64,000 nt of DNA from Actinomadura_C alba (GCF_039530285.1 NZ_BAAAOK010000010.1:186001-250000), one strand, 5' to 3'. Counted from the first letter of the stretch, positions 10,688 through 20,177 are shown. Made by a program: numbers and translations. Notes: a model not told the origin generated them from the letters alone.

Positions 10688-11662
10688 CTAGAGCCAGCCG
10701 CCCTTCTTGAACCGCCAGTAGAGGAAGAGGCAGATGCTCGCGATCAGGGTCAGCACGGCCGGATAGCCCGCCGTCCAGTGCAGCTCGGGCATGTGGTCGA
10801 AGTTCATGCCGTAGATGCCGGCGACCATGGTCGGGATCATGATGATCGCGCCCCATGCCGAGATCCTGCGCTGGTCCTGGTTCTCCTGCTTGCTCAGCAG
10901 TGCCAGGTGGGCGGTCAGCACGCTGGTCAGCAGCTCGTTGTGCGCGTCGACCTCCTGGTCGACGCGGAGCAGGCCTTCGAGGGCGTCCCGGAAGTACTCC
11001 ACCGTGTGCTCGCAGCCGGCCACCCGGCCCTTGGCGAACTCCTGGAGGATCGGGATGAGCGGGTCCTCGGCGGCCCGGAACTCGAGGACCTCGCGCTTGA
11101 GCTCGTAGATCTTCTCGGTCACGTCGCTCTGCGTCGTCGCGAAGATCTGCTTCTCCAGGCTCATGATCGCGGCTTCGACGTGATGGGCGACCGCTCCGTA
11201 GCGGTCCACTACCTCGTCGCACACCCCGTACAGCACGGCGGTCGGACCGGCGCTGAGGAGCGGCGGGTTCGCCTCCAGACGGCGGCGGGTCTCCGCCAGT
11301 GGTGTGCTGTCGCCCTGCCGGACGGTCACGACGAACCGGTCGGCCACGAAGACCATGATGTTGCCGACCTCGATGTCCGAGGTCCGCTCGTCGAACCGCA
11401 CCGTCTTGAGCACGACGAAGGTCGTGTCGCCGTGCCGCTCCAGCCGGGGCCGCAGGTGTTCGCCGCTGAGAGCCTCCTCGACGGCCAGCGGATGCAGCTT
11501 CAGCTCTTCGTTGACGTGCTGGAACGTCTGCTCGGTGGGCTCGTGCAGGCCGACCCACATGAAGGCGCCGCTGTCATCGCGCGCGGCGTCGAGGGCGTCG
11601 CTGAAATCGCCCGTGACATCCTCACGGACGCCGGATCGGTAGATCGCGCAGTCAACAATCAC
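10688..11662 (-). CDS. corA: Magnesium/cobalt transporter CorA
   Basis: 324 residues: a cytoplasmic alpha/beta domain, a long helical stalk and two C-terminal membrane helices with the family's pore signature GMN (in AGIYGMNFDHMPEL) and a basic end (YWRFKKGGWL). It forms a pentameric divalent-cation channel. The GTG at 11662 (VIVDCAIYRSG) matches the usual N-terminus of actinobacterial homologues and has a CACAAT -10-like hexamer 6 nt upstream. A TTG at 11680 with GAGGAGG 6 nt upstream is a serious alternative that would add six residues. Confidence 0.9.
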   Translation of the reverse strand: MIVDCAIYRSGVREDVTGDFSDALDAARDDSGAFMWVGLHEPTEQTFQHVNEELKLHPLAVEEALSGEHLRPRLERHGDTTFVVLKTVRFDERTSDIEVGNIMVFVADRFVVTVRQGDSTPLAETRRRLEANPPLLSAGPTAVLYGVCDEVVDRYGAVAHHVEAAIMSLEKQIFATTQSDVTEKIYELKREVLEFRAAEDPLIPILQEFAKGRVAGCEHTVEYFRDALEGLLRVDQEVDAHNELLTSVLTAHLALLSKQENQDQRRISAWGAIIMIPTMVAGIYGMNFDHMPELHWTAGYPAVLTLIASICLFLYWRFKKGGWL

Positions 11663-11668
11663 TCGACG

Positions 11669-11748
11669 ATTGTGGGCCAATCCCGGCCTCCTCGGGCACA
11701 TACGGATGCATGGACCATGACGAACCGCCCCGTGGCACCTCGTAGAGT
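11669..11748. promoter_or_regulatory. Divergent promoter region corA / histidine phosphatase
   Basis: The 93-nt gap between the two divergent genes carries CACAAT on the minus strand (11669-11674), 6 nt before the corA GTG, and TAGAGT on the plus strand (11743-11748), 7 nt before the GTG of the phosphatase. The latter fits a leaderless start well. Confidence 0.45.
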
Positions 11749-11755
11749 GCCAGGC

Positions 11756-12439
11756 GTGACGACGCTTCTTCTGGTGCGGCACGGCCTCACCGCACTGACC
11801 GGACCGGTGCTGGCCGGGTGGACCCCCGACGTGCATCTCGACGAACGCGGCCGGGCCCAGGCCGGGCGTCTCGCCGGGCGTCTCGTCGACGTACCCCTGG
11901 CGGCGGTCGTCTCCAGCCCGCTCGATCGCTGCCGCGAGACCGCCGATGCCGTCCTCTTCGCGCGTCCCGGGTCGGCGCCCGTGGAGAAGATGGAGATCGA
12001 CGAGCGGTTCGGCGAGGTCCGCTACGGAGACTGGACCGGCCGGCCGCTCAAGGAGCTGGCCGAAGAGCCGCTGTGGCGCGTGGTGCAGGCCCATCCGAGC
12101 GCCGCCCGGTTTCCGGGCGAAGACGGTGAGTCGCTGCTCGAGGCACAGCACCGCGCGGTCACGGCGATCCGCGACTGGAACGCGCGCCTCGGCCCCGGAG
12201 CCACCTACCTCGTCTGCAGCCACGGCGACATCATCAAGGCCGTGGTCGCCGACGCGCTCGGACTGCACCTCGACCAGTTCCAGCGCATCCACGCCGACCC
12301 CGCGTCGCTGACCGTCATCCGCTACACCGAGTTGCGCCCGTTCCTCGTCCGGCTGAACGACACCGGCGGCGGCACCGAGGGGATCTTGCCCCCGGTCGGG
12401 GAGACGGGCGGCGACGCGCCGGTCGGCGGTGGTGCGTGA
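11756..12439 (+). CDS. Histidine phosphatase family protein (phosphoglycerate-mutase-like, MSMEG_4193 type)
   Basis: 227 residues. The RHG motif with the phosphorylated His is at residues 8-10 (LLLVRHGLTA), the second catalytic His is in LVCSHGDIIKAV and the acidic residue in FGEVRYGDW. A Gly/Pro-rich tail ends the protein. The gene opens the series histidine phosphatase - DUF3090 - SCO1664-like - mshC, a conserved neighbourhood in actinobacteria, so a link to mycothiol metabolism is possible but unproven. The substrate is unknown. GTG start supported by the leaderless -10 TAGAGT. Confidence 0.87.
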   Translation: MTTLLLVRHGLTALTGPVLAGWTPDVHLDERGRAQAGRLAGRLVDVPLAAVVSSPLDRCRETADAVLFARPGSAPVEKMEIDERFGEVRYGDWTGRPLKELAEEPLWRVVQAHPSAARFPGEDGESLLEAQHRAVTAIRDWNARLGPGATYLVCSHGDIIKAVVADALGLHLDQFQRIHADPASLTVIRYTELRPFLVRLNDTGGGTEGILPPVGETGGDAPVGGGA

Positions 12440-12516
12440 ACGGGCGGACGGCACGCCGCCGCCTCCGGGTGGCCGCGCGGCGCCGTGCGGAGCGCGGCAA
12501 CGGCCCGGCTCGGCGG

Positions 12517-12522
12517 TAGGGT
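12517..12522 (+). promoter_or_regulatory. -10 box of the DUF3090 gene, leaderless type
   Basis: TAGGGT followed by six bases (cgtcgt) and then the ATG at 12529; no ribosome site is present. Confidence 0.5.
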
Positions 12523-12528
12523 CGTCGT

Positions 12529-13077
12529 ATGCCCGTCATCTCCTACGACATGCCGGACAGGTTCATCGCCGGTGCGGTCGGACAGCCGGGCGAGCGTGCC
12601 TTCTATCTGCAGGCCCGGGCGGGCCGTAGGGTCACGAGCGTCGGCCTGGAGAAGTTCCAGGTGACTCTGCTGGCCGAGCGGCTCGAGGAACTGCTCGACG
12701 AGGTGCTGCGCCGCAGCGGTGGTTCGGCCTCCGTGCCCGCCGTGACCCCGGCCGAACTGCAGGACGACGACCCCCTCGACCAGCCGGTCGAGGAGGAGTT
12801 CCGCGTCGGCACGATGGCGCTGGCCTGGGATCCCGAGGACGAGCGGGTCATCATCGAGGCCCAGGAGGTCACCGAGGACGAGGAAGAGGCCACGATCGGC
12901 GTCGAGGAGCCCCACGTCATCGTGCTGCGGGTGCGGATCACCGCGGCGCAGGCGCGCGCGTTCACCGAACGCGCGTTGAAGGTGGTGGCCGCCGGACGCC
13001 CGCCCTGCCCGCTGTGCGGCCTGCCCCTCAACGCCGCGGGGCATGTATGCCCGCGGCAGAACGGGCACCTCGGCTGA
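12529..13077 (+). CDS. DUF3090 family protein with zinc ribbon
   Basis: 182 residues of the actinobacterial DUF3090 family. The middle is very acidic (VTEDEEEATIGVEEPH) and the C-terminus holds a treble-clef-like zinc ribbon, CPLCG followed by GHVCPRQNGH. The biochemical role is unknown. It sits between the histidine phosphatase and the SCO1664-like gene, the usual neighbours of this family, which suggests a common pathway. Confidence 0.88.
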   Translation: MPVISYDMPDRFIAGAVGQPGERAFYLQARAGRRVTSVGLEKFQVTLLAERLEELLDEVLRRSGGSASVPAVTPAELQDDDPLDQPVEEEFRVGTMALAWDPEDERVIIEAQEVTEDEEEATIGVEEPHVIVLRVRITAAQARAFTERALKVVAAGRPPCPLCGLPLNAAGHVCPRQNGHLG

Positions 13078-13167
13078 CATGGGCGCTGTGATCGTGAACC
13101 GTCCGGGCATCGACCCGCGGACCGAGGCGCGCTGGATGACGCGCTCCAAGCCCTGGACAATGGCCCT

Positions 13168-13941
13168 ATGACGCAGCCCTCCCGGGACCGGGCCTCCTCG
13201 TCCGGCCACGACGGCTCGGTCGACCCCGCGGACGTCGAGACCGCCGAGGCGCTGCTCACCCAGGGCCGGATCACCGTGGAAGGCCGCCTGATGGCGGCGT
13301 CCAACGCGACCCTCTACTGCTCGATCGAGCTGGACGGTCTCTCCGGCGCCTGCGTCTACAAGCCGGTCGCGGGCGAGCGCCCGCTGTGGGACTTCCCGGA
13401 CGGTACGCTGGCCGCCCGCGAGGTGGCCGCCTACGCGGTCTCCGAGGCGATGGGGTGGCGCGTGGTGCCGCCCACCGTGCACCGTGACGGCCCGTACGGC
13501 CCGGGCATGGTGCAGCTCTGGGTCGAGCCCGACGCCGACATCGATCTCGTCGCGCTGTCGCGCGCGGATGACCCGGTCATCCGCCGCATGGCGGTCTTCG
13601 ACGCGGTCGTGAACAACGCCGACCGCAAGATCGGGCATCTGCTGCCCCCCGGCGACGGTCACGTGTACGGCTGCGATCACGGCGTGTGCTTTTCGGTGGA
13701 GTACAAGCTCCGCACGGTCCTGTGGCAGTGGCGGGGCAAGCCGCTGACCGATGAGGCCGTCGAGGCACTGCGTCGGCTCAAGGCCGTGCTCGACGCCGGC
13801 GCGCTGCGCACCAGGCTGTCGGCGCTGCTCACCGCCGAGGAGGTCGACGCGACCCGGCGGCGCGTCGACCTGATGCTCAAGCACCGCATCCATCCGTACC
13901 CGCCGGAGGACTGGCCGGCGATCCCCTGGCCGCCGTTGTAG
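13168..13941 (+). CDS. SCO1664 family protein (PI3/4-kinase-like fold)
   Basis: 257 residues. A kinase-like set of residues is visible: Lys in CVYKPVAGERPLWDFP, a catalytic-loop-like VFDAVVNNADRKIGHLL, and an acidic metal-site candidate in YGCDHGVCF. The family is related to phosphatidylinositol 3/4-kinase-like proteins of bacteria; its substrate is not known. A GACAAT hexamer (13156-13161) lies 6 nt before the ATG, so this gene too may start leaderless. The 90-nt gap from DUF3090 contains no gene. Confidence 0.83.
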   Translation: MTQPSRDRASSSGHDGSVDPADVETAEALLTQGRITVEGRLMAASNATLYCSIELDGLSGACVYKPVAGERPLWDFPDGTLAAREVAAYAVSEAMGWRVVPPTVHRDGPYGPGMVQLWVEPDADIDLVALSRADDPVIRRMAVFDAVVNNADRKIGHLLPPGDGHVYGCDHGVCFSVEYKLRTVLWQWRGKPLTDEAVEALRRLKAVLDAGALRTRLSALLTAEEVDATRRRVDLMLKHRIHPYPPEDWPAIPWPPL

Positions 13942-14031
13942 GAGCCGCCGGCAGCCGGCAGGAGGAGCCGCCGGCCCGGGAAGCCGCGCGCCGCTGTGGG
14001 CACCGCGCGCGCCGGATGTTCCAATATCGCT

Positions 14032-14796
14032 ATGTGCACCGCCTTGATCAGCTTTGTTCCGTCAGCTCCCGTGCCCGTGCTCCTCGCGGGGATCCGGGAT
14101 GAGGTCGTCGACCGCCTCTGGGAGCCACCCGGCCCGCACTGGCCGGACCGGCCGGGGGTGATCGGCGGACGGGACCTGCGGGCGGGCGGCACCTGGCTGG
14201 CCGTGGACCCCCGGACGTCCCGGGTGGCGTGCGTGCTCAACGGGCACGGACGGCCGGCTCCCGAGGGCGTGCGCGTGTCGCGCGGGGTGCTGCCGCTGAA
14301 CGCGGCGGCCGACGGAAAGCCCGGCGACATCGACCCGGAGCGGCTGGACCCGTTCCACCTGCTGTGCGCCGAGCCCACCGAGGTGCGGCTGTGGAGCTGG
14401 AACGGCGACGAGCTCACCGAACGCTCCCTGGCACCGGGGCTCCACCTCATCGTGAACAGCGGCCTGAAGGGGGGTGACGACCTGGCGGACCTGGGGCCCG
14501 GCGGCGAGCACATGTCGGCACGCCTCGCCCACTTCCGGCCCCGGCTGGCGGCCGTCCCGCGCCCGGTCGCCGGTGACGGCCCCACCGCGGAGGCATGGGG
14601 GGAGTGGCTGCCGCTGATCGACGGCGACGGTCTCGACCGCGCGGACCCGCGTGCCCTCGTCGTCCGGCGTGAGATCGGCGACGGCCGGGTCTACGGCACG
14701 ACGTCGACCAGCCTGGTCGCCCTCTCCGGCGAAGGGCTGCGCTTTGACTTCTCCGCCGAACCGGGTCGCCGCGACGCGTGGTACCGCGTCCGGTGA
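14032..14796 (+). CDS. NRDE (TANGO2-like) family protein
   Basis: 254 residues beginning MCTALISF, with the Cys at position 2 typical of this Ntn-hydrolase-like family, then VNSGLKGGDDLADLGPGG and a C-terminal region GRVYGTTSTSLVALSGEGLRFDF. In eukaryotes the family (TANGO2) has been linked to heme or lipid handling; the bacterial role is unsettled. The ATG at 14032 is preferred over a GTG 36 nt upstream because the conserved MC start falls there. It lies immediately upstream of mshC on the same strand. Confidence 0.75.
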   Translation: MCTALISFVPSAPVPVLLAGIRDEVVDRLWEPPGPHWPDRPGVIGGRDLRAGGTWLAVDPRTSRVACVLNGHGRPAPEGVRVSRGVLPLNAAADGKPGDIDPERLDPFHLLCAEPTEVRLWSWNGDELTERSLAPGLHLIVNSGLKGGDDLADLGPGGEHMSARLAHFRPRLAAVPRPVAGDGPTAEAWGEWLPLIDGDGLDRADPRALVVRREIGDGRVYGTTSTSLVALSGEGLRFDFSAEPGRRDAWYRVR

Positions 14797-14854
14797 GCCG
14801 GGGAACCGGGCGGATGCCGGCATGCCCGATCACCGGGCGTGTGCAAAGCACAGA

Positions 14855-14860
14855 TAAGCT
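14855..14860 (+). promoter_or_regulatory. -10 box of mshC, leaderless type
   Basis: TAAGCT followed by six bases (gccccc) and the ATG at 14867. Confidence 0.5.
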
Positions 14861-14866
14861 GCCCCC

Positions 14867-16108
14867 ATGCGATCGTGGCCCGCACCGCAGGTGCCTCGCC
14901 TGGCGGACAAGGGATTGCCCGGTACGGGCCTCCAACTGCACGTGTACGACACCGGAGCGGATGCCGTCCGGCCCACCGACCCCGGCTCGACCGCGCGGAT
15001 GTACGTCTGCGGGATCACGCCGTACGACGCCACCCACCTGGGGCACGCCGCGACCTATCTCACTTTCGACCTGATCAACCGGGTGTGGCGGGACGCCGGG
15101 CATGACGTGCACTACGTGCAGAACGTGACCGACGTCGACGATCCGCTGTTGGAACGCGCCCGGCAGACCGGCGACGACTGGCGGGATCTCGCCGAGCGTG
15201 AGATCGCGTTGTTCCGCGAGGACATGACCGAGCTGCGGATCCTGCCGCCGGACCAGTACATCGGAGCGGTCGAGGCGATCCCGCTGATCGTCCGGATGAT
15301 CGAGCGGCTGCGGGCCAGGGGCGCGGCCTATGATCTCGACGGCGACGTCTATTTCCCGATCAGCGCCGACCCCGACTTCGGTCAGGTCAGCGGGCTGAGC
15401 CGGGCCGAGATGCTGCCGCTGTTCGCCGACCGCGGCGGCGACCCCGACCGCCGCGGTAAGAAGGACCCCCTCGACGCGCTGCTCTGGATGGCCGAGCGCC
15501 CCGGTGAGCCCGGATGGGACTCGTCGCTGGGCCGTGGCCGGCCCGGCTGGCACGTCGAGTGCTCCGCGATCTCGGTCGATGCCCTCGGCATGGCGTTCGA
15601 CGTGGAGGGCGGCGGCTCCGACCTGGCCTTCCCGCACCACGAGATGGGCGCCTCGCACGCTCAGATCGCCACCGGCGAGCGTCCGCACGCGCGGGCGTAC
15701 GTGCACGCGGGGATGGTCGCCCTCGACGGCGAGAAGATGTCGAAGTCCAAGGGCAATCTGGTGTTCGTGTCCCGGCTCAGGGTCGCCGGCACCGATCCGA
15801 TGGCGGTCCGGCTCGCGCTGCTGGCGCACCACTACCGGTCGGACTGGGAGTGGACCGCCGCCGACCTGGATCGCGCGATCGCCCGGCTGGCCCGGTGGCG
15901 CGCGGCCGTACGGCTGGCGGCCGGGCCGTCCGCGGCGCCGCTGCTCGCCGACGTGCGCCGTCATCTCGCTGAGGACCTCGACGCGCCCGCCGCGCTGACC
16001 GTGGTGGACCGCTGGGCCGAGCACGCCGCCGCCGGTGACGGTACGGATGTGCGGGCACCCGGTGAGGTTCGTGACATCGTCGACGCCCTGCTCGGCGTGG
16101 CCCTCTAG
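14867..16108 (+). CDS. mshC: Cysteine--1-D-myo-inosityl 2-amino-2-deoxy-alpha-D-glucopyranoside ligase
   Basis: 413 residues of the class I cysteinyl-tRNA-synthetase fold. It ATP-dependently joins cysteine to GlcN-inositol in mycothiol synthesis, the main low-mass thiol of actinobacteria. The HIGH-like motif is THLGH (to His60), preceded by the zinc Cys48 in YVCGITPYD; a second zinc region is WHVECSA and AFPHHEMGASHAQ; KMSKS is at 290-294. Unlike CysRS it lacks a long tRNA-binding C-terminus, so it is assigned to MshC rather than cysS. Confidence 0.95.
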   Translation: MRSWPAPQVPRLADKGLPGTGLQLHVYDTGADAVRPTDPGSTARMYVCGITPYDATHLGHAATYLTFDLINRVWRDAGHDVHYVQNVTDVDDPLLERARQTGDDWRDLAEREIALFREDMTELRILPPDQYIGAVEAIPLIVRMIERLRARGAAYDLDGDVYFPISADPDFGQVSGLSRAEMLPLFADRGGDPDRRGKKDPLDALLWMAERPGEPGWDSSLGRGRPGWHVECSAISVDALGMAFDVEGGGSDLAFPHHEMGASHAQIATGERPHARAYVHAGMVALDGEKMSKSKGNLVFVSRLRVAGTDPMAVRLALLAHHYRSDWEWTAADLDRAIARLARWRAAVRLAAGPSAAPLLADVRRHLAEDLDAPAALTVVDRWAEHAAAGDGTDVRAPGEVRDIVDALLGVAL

Positions 16109-16149
16109 CCCCTGGTCGGTTCGAGCCGGTCACCGGCGCCCGTACGGGC

Positions 16150-17094
16150 TCAGTCCGGGCGCAGCCGCGGGTCCAGGAACGAGTGGACGACGTCGACGGC
16201 CAGGTTGGCGGCGACGACGCACAGCGAGGCCAGCATCGTCACTCCGATGATCACCGGGGTGTCGCCCACGGAGATGGAGTGGTAGACGAGCTGGCCGATG
16301 CCCTGCAGCCCGAAGACCTGTTCGGTGACGATCGTCGAGCCGATGAGCACGCCCACGTCTACGCCGAACTGGGCGACCACCGGGCTCAGCGCCGACCGCA
16401 GGGCGTGCGCGCAGGTGACCCGGCGTTCGGGCAGGCCCTTCGCCCGCGCGGTACGGACGTAGTCGGCGCCGAGCACCTCCAGCATCGAGCCGCGGGTGAG
16501 CCGGGTGTAGGCGGCGACCATGAGGAAGGCCAGGCCCACCCACGGCAGGATCATCCGGCGCAGGAAGTTCTCCTGCAGCGGCGGACCCGCCTCGAAGAAG
16601 GTCAGTCCGAGCTCACCCGCCCTGCCCACGAACACCTGGAGCAGCACCAGGGCCAGCAGGAAGGAGGGCGTGGACAGGCCCACGAGCACCAGGCCGGTCG
16701 ATATCCGGTCGAATCGGCCGTGCGGCCGGATCGCGCTGAGCACGCCGGTGGCGACACCACCCGCGAAGCACAGGACCGCGGCGCCGAGCACCAGGCACAG
16801 CGTGGTCGGGAGCCGGTCGCCGATCAGCGCCGTCACCGCGGTGCCGTTCACGTAGGAGTAGCCGAGATCGCCGTGCGCCAGCCCGCCGAGGAAAGCGCCG
16901 TACTGCGTCAGTACCGGCTGGTCGAGCCCGAGATTGTGGTGGATCTGGGCCAGGGTCTCGGCGGAGGCGCGGGGGCCCGCGATGACCCGCTCGACCGGGC
17001 CCGGCGACAGCCGCAGAAGCACGAAGACCGAGGTGGCGACCAGCCACATGACGAGAAGCGCGAACAGCATCCGGTGCAGGAGGAAGCGGAGCAC
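16150..17094 (-). CDS. ABC transporter permease, DppB/OppB type
   Basis: 314 residues with about six membrane helices. The N-terminal MLRFLLHRMLFALLVMW and the EAA-like loop (DYVRTARAKGLPERRV) with GLQGIGQLVYHSI at the C-terminus are typical of the peptide/nickel family. It is the third gene of an operon with the binding protein and permease C upstream, and begins 6 nt after the stop of permease C. No ATP-binding subunit is encoded nearby on this strand. Confidence 0.9.
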   Translation of the reverse strand: MLRFLLHRMLFALLVMWLVATSVFVLLRLSPGPVERVIAGPRASAETLAQIHHNLGLDQPVLTQYGAFLGGLAHGDLGYSYVNGTAVTALIGDRLPTTLCLVLGAAVLCFAGGVATGVLSAIRPHGRFDRISTGLVLVGLSTPSFLLALVLLQVFVGRAGELGLTFFEAGPPLQENFLRRMILPWVGLAFLMVAAYTRLTRGSMLEVLGADYVRTARAKGLPERRVTCAHALRSALSPVVAQFGVDVGVLIGSTIVTEQVFGLQGIGQLVYHSISVGDTPVIIGVTMLASLCVVAANLAVDVVHSFLDPRLRPD

Positions 17095-17100
17095 GGCGCC

Positions 17101-18063
17101 CTACCGCCCGGAACCGGCGAGGTGGTCACGCGGGGCCAGCGCCCGCCGGATCCCGTCGCCCAGCAGCACGCACGAGAGGGTCGTGAGCAGGAGGAGCGTT
17201 CCGGGGACCGCCAGCAGCCACCAGGCCGTCGTGAACACCTCGCCGCTCTCACCGAGCATGCTTCCCCAGCTGGGCATCGGGGGCCGGACGCCGATGCCGA
17301 GGAAGGACATGGTCGCCTCGAACATGATCGCCGCGGGGAGCATCATCGAGGCCAGCACGGTGATCTCGGTGACGAGGTTGGGCACGAGCTCGACGCACAT
17401 GATCCGTAACCGGCCGGCGCCGAGCGCCCGTGCGGCCGTCACGAACTCCTCCTCCCGCAGTGACCTGACCTTCGCCCGCACGACCCGGCCGATGGAGGCG
17501 AAGGAGAAGACGCCGATCGTCAGGATCGTCAGCGCCACGCTGGCCGGGACCGAGCCGAGCTGGAAGCTGGTGGCGAGCACGGCGGCGATGAGCAGGTACG
17601 GCAGCGAGAGGACGACGTCCATAGAGCGTGCGAGCACACTGTCGGCGACGCCTCCGAGGAAGCCCGCCGCCAGCCCGGTGGCGACGCCGAGCAGCGTGGC
17701 GAGCGCGGTCGCACCGACGCCGACCACCAGGGAGATCCGGGCACCGTAGGAGGCCCGGACCAGGACGTCGCGGCCCAGTTGGTCGGCGCCGAGCCAGAAC
17801 TCCCGTCCCGGTCCCACCGGCTGCCCGGCGGTGTCGAGGCCGCTGTCGGGATACGTGCCGTCATAGGCGTGCCCGGTGCCCGCCGCCAGCAAGGGGGCCG
17901 CGAGGGCGATCAGGGCGATCAGGGCGATCAACGCGATGGACACCGCGGCGGACCGATCACGGCGTAACCGCGCCCACGCGAGCCGCGCGGCATCGTTGCC
18001 GGGGACCGGCTCCCACCCGGCGCCGGCGGTGGGGCCGCCGCGCCGCGATCGGATGGAGATCAT
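17101..18063 (-). CDS. ABC transporter permease, DppC/OppC type
   Basis: 320 residues; a cytoplasmic N-terminus (AWARLRRDRSAAVS) then about six membrane helices. The EAA loop (EEEFVTAARALGAGRLRIM) and FEATMSFLGIGVRPPMPSWG near the C-terminus identify the DppC family. It starts 70 nt after the end of the binding-protein gene, with AAGGA just upstream of the ATG. It forms the heterodimeric channel with the DppB-type protein encoded next. Confidence 0.9.
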   Translation of the reverse strand: MISIRSRRGGPTAGAGWEPVPGNDAARLAWARLRRDRSAAVSIALIALIALIALAAPLLAAGTGHAYDGTYPDSGLDTAGQPVGPGREFWLGADQLGRDVLVRASYGARISLVVGVGATALATLLGVATGLAAGFLGGVADSVLARSMDVVLSLPYLLIAAVLATSFQLGSVPASVALTILTIGVFSFASIGRVVRAKVRSLREEEFVTAARALGAGRLRIMCVELVPNLVTEITVLASMMLPAAIMFEATMSFLGIGVRPPMPSWGSMLGESGEVFTTAWWLLAVPGTLLLLTTLSCVLLGDGIRRALAPRDHLAGSGR

Positions 18064-18132
18064 ACGTCGTCCTTCACTCGACGCCGGTGTGACTTCGACG
18101 GGCGGACGCCGGCGCGGGGCGCCACCGGCTCC

Positions 18133-19902
18133 TCAGGAGGACGAGAGCCTGACCTGGTTGAAGTCAAAGCTCTGCGACGTCGGGAGGTAGAGCGCGTTGC
18201 GCACCCGGGCGGAGTGCAGGATCGGGTGCTTCTTGTTCATGAGGGGCACGACCGCCACGTCCTCCATGATCAATTTGTCGACGCGGGTCCAGAGCCGCGC
18301 CGCCTGCGCCGGCGACGTTGACTTGAGCGCCTCATCGATCAAGACGTTCACCTTGTCGTTGTTGTAGCCGCCGTAGTTCGCGGAGTTGGGCCCGTAGTGG
18401 CGGCCGTCGAACAGCGGTACGACCGTGGCCCGGCCGTTGTTGCCGTACCAGTCCGGCACCCACCCCGGGGTGGCGATGTCCCACTTGCCGGCCTTGGTCT
18501 CCTCGGGGGTGACGAGCGTGCGGCCGTAGAGGTTGCCGGTGGTGTCCGGGTACAGCTGTGCGGTGATGCCGCAGGCCTTGAGGTTGGCCTGGATCGACTG
18601 CGCCACCTGTGGCTGGAAGCTGTTGATCCGGTAGGGGAAGATCAGCCGCAGCCCGCCCGGGTGACCGGCGGCCGCGAGCTTGCGCTTGCACATGGCCGCG
18701 TCGCCGGCGCCGCCCGGCGTCGGGTACAGGTCGAACCGCTGATGGCCGATGCTGCCCGGCGGAATGACCTGGTGCAGCAACTGGCCGACGTCGGAGCCGC
18801 CGTAGAGCCGGATCAGCGTGGCCTTGTCGATCGCGTACAGGATCGCGCGCCTGACCTCGCGGTCGGCCAGGGCCCGGCCGTTGTTGGGGCTGAGCGTGTT
18901 GAACACCAGATAGGGCGTGTTCGTCGAGCCGTCCATGATCTTGAAGTTGGGGTTGGACCGCAGGCGCGGGAGGTTGGACCGGGGGACCGGCTGGTCCCAC
19001 GACAGGTCGGCCGTTCCCCGCAGGATCTGCTGCTGCACCGAGTCGGGGGAGTCCTGCCCCAGCGTGATCCGGATCCGCTGGACGTTCTGGGCGCGCAGCG
19101 GATCGGCGTCCTGCCGCCAGTTCTGGTTCTTCTCGAGCACGTACTGCTTGTTCGGCAGATACGAGGTGATCTGGTACGGGCCGTCGGAGATCGTGTGCCG
19201 CCGGAACTCGGGGCTGTCGGGCACGTAGGCGTCGTACTCTCGCGGCGCCGCCGCGGCGAAGGGCAGCGCCAGGATGTTGGTGAAGTCGTTGGCGGGCTGG
19301 ACGAGCCTGATCACGAGGGTCTTGTCGTCCTTGGCGACCAGCCCGCTCACCCGGGTGCGGTTCTGGTAGTCGGCGATGGCGCGCGCGTTGTCGGCGCCGA
19401 CCTTGGCGAAGCCCGTGCAGAAGGTCTGCATGCCCTGGATGGTCGAGGTGTAGTAGGCCAGCGCGCCCGAGGGGGAGGCCGGGTTGCACAGCCGCTTGAT
19501 GCCTCGCACGAAGTCCTCGGCCGTCACCTCGCGCGGTGTCGGGGTGTTCCAGAGCACGCCCGAGCGCAGCTTGATGGTGTAGGTCCGGTGATCGGCGCTC
19601 AGGCCCCTGTTGGCGGTCGTCGGCATCGCGGTGGCGACGTCGGGATGGATGGCGACGGCCTCGTCGAAGGTCGACGCCGCCTTGACGTTGAACAGCGTGC
19701 GGGAGAACTGCCTGGTTAACGCGCTGCCCACGGTGGCGTAGCCGCTGGCGGTGTCGAGGTGGTCGACGTCGGCGGAGCCGATGACCTTCAACGTCATGTC
19801 GTCCTGCGCGCTGCTCTGCCCGCAGCCCAGCACGCCCGCGCCGAGGACGCCGGCTCCGGTGACCGCCGCGAGTCCCCGTTTGCCCCGTGTCATCTGCCCC
19901 AT
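18133..19902 (-). CDS. ABC transporter substrate-binding lipoprotein, family 5
   Basis: 589 residues. A lipoprotein signal with lipobox VLGC puts the acylated Cys at residue 27, so the mature protein is anchored outside the membrane. The body is a family 5 (oligopeptide/nickel) binding protein: ADHRTYTIKLRSGVLW, VTAEDFVRGIKR, REVRRAILYAIDKATL. The ligand is unknown. It is the first gene of a three-gene operon with two permeases and no ATPase; it may use the ATPases of the full system at 30.9-33.2 kb. ATG at 19902 has GAGGG 4 nt upstream; ATG 19893 is possible. Confidence 0.88.
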   Translation of the reverse strand: MGQMTRGKRGLAAVTGAGVLGAGVLGCGQSSAQDDMTLKVIGSADVDHLDTASGYATVGSALTRQFSRTLFNVKAASTFDEAVAIHPDVATAMPTTANRGLSADHRTYTIKLRSGVLWNTPTPREVTAEDFVRGIKRLCNPASPSGALAYYTSTIQGMQTFCTGFAKVGADNARAIADYQNRTRVSGLVAKDDKTLVIRLVQPANDFTNILALPFAAAAPREYDAYVPDSPEFRRHTISDGPYQITSYLPNKQYVLEKNQNWRQDADPLRAQNVQRIRITLGQDSPDSVQQQILRGTADLSWDQPVPRSNLPRLRSNPNFKIMDGSTNTPYLVFNTLSPNNGRALADREVRRAILYAIDKATLIRLYGGSDVGQLLHQVIPPGSIGHQRFDLYPTPGGAGDAAMCKRKLAAAGHPGGLRLIFPYRINSFQPQVAQSIQANLKACGITAQLYPDTTGNLYGRTLVTPEETKAGKWDIATPGWVPDWYGNNGRATVVPLFDGRHYGPNSANYGGYNNDKVNVLIDEALKSTSPAQAARLWTRVDKLIMEDVAVVPLMNKKHPILHSARVRNALYLPTSQSFDFNQVRLSSS

Positions 19903-20177
19903 CCAGCCCTCAGTCGGTGTGCTGTGATGTCGTGAGCGCGCCGCGACGGACGTGGCATCCGGTACGGGAGGGATCGAGGACGCCGCGCGTGATCACGTCA
20001 GGTGAGCAAAAGTAACATGAAGTGATCGACGACGCACGCGAATGAGGGATTCCGCGCGCGATCCGTGCCGGGCGGCCGCGACGGCACTGAGCGAGGGTTC
20101 GTTCAGTGGCCGGTCAGGGCCAGATCAGGGGCGTGCGGGGCCGTACAAGGCCGTACCGTGGCCGGCCCGGGCCGGGT

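Noticed and set aside
11678..11680. TTG start for corA with GAGGAGG six bases upstream
   Set aside because: Kept only as an alternative: the GTG at 11662 matches the typical CorA N-terminus and has a -10-like hexamer at leaderless distance.
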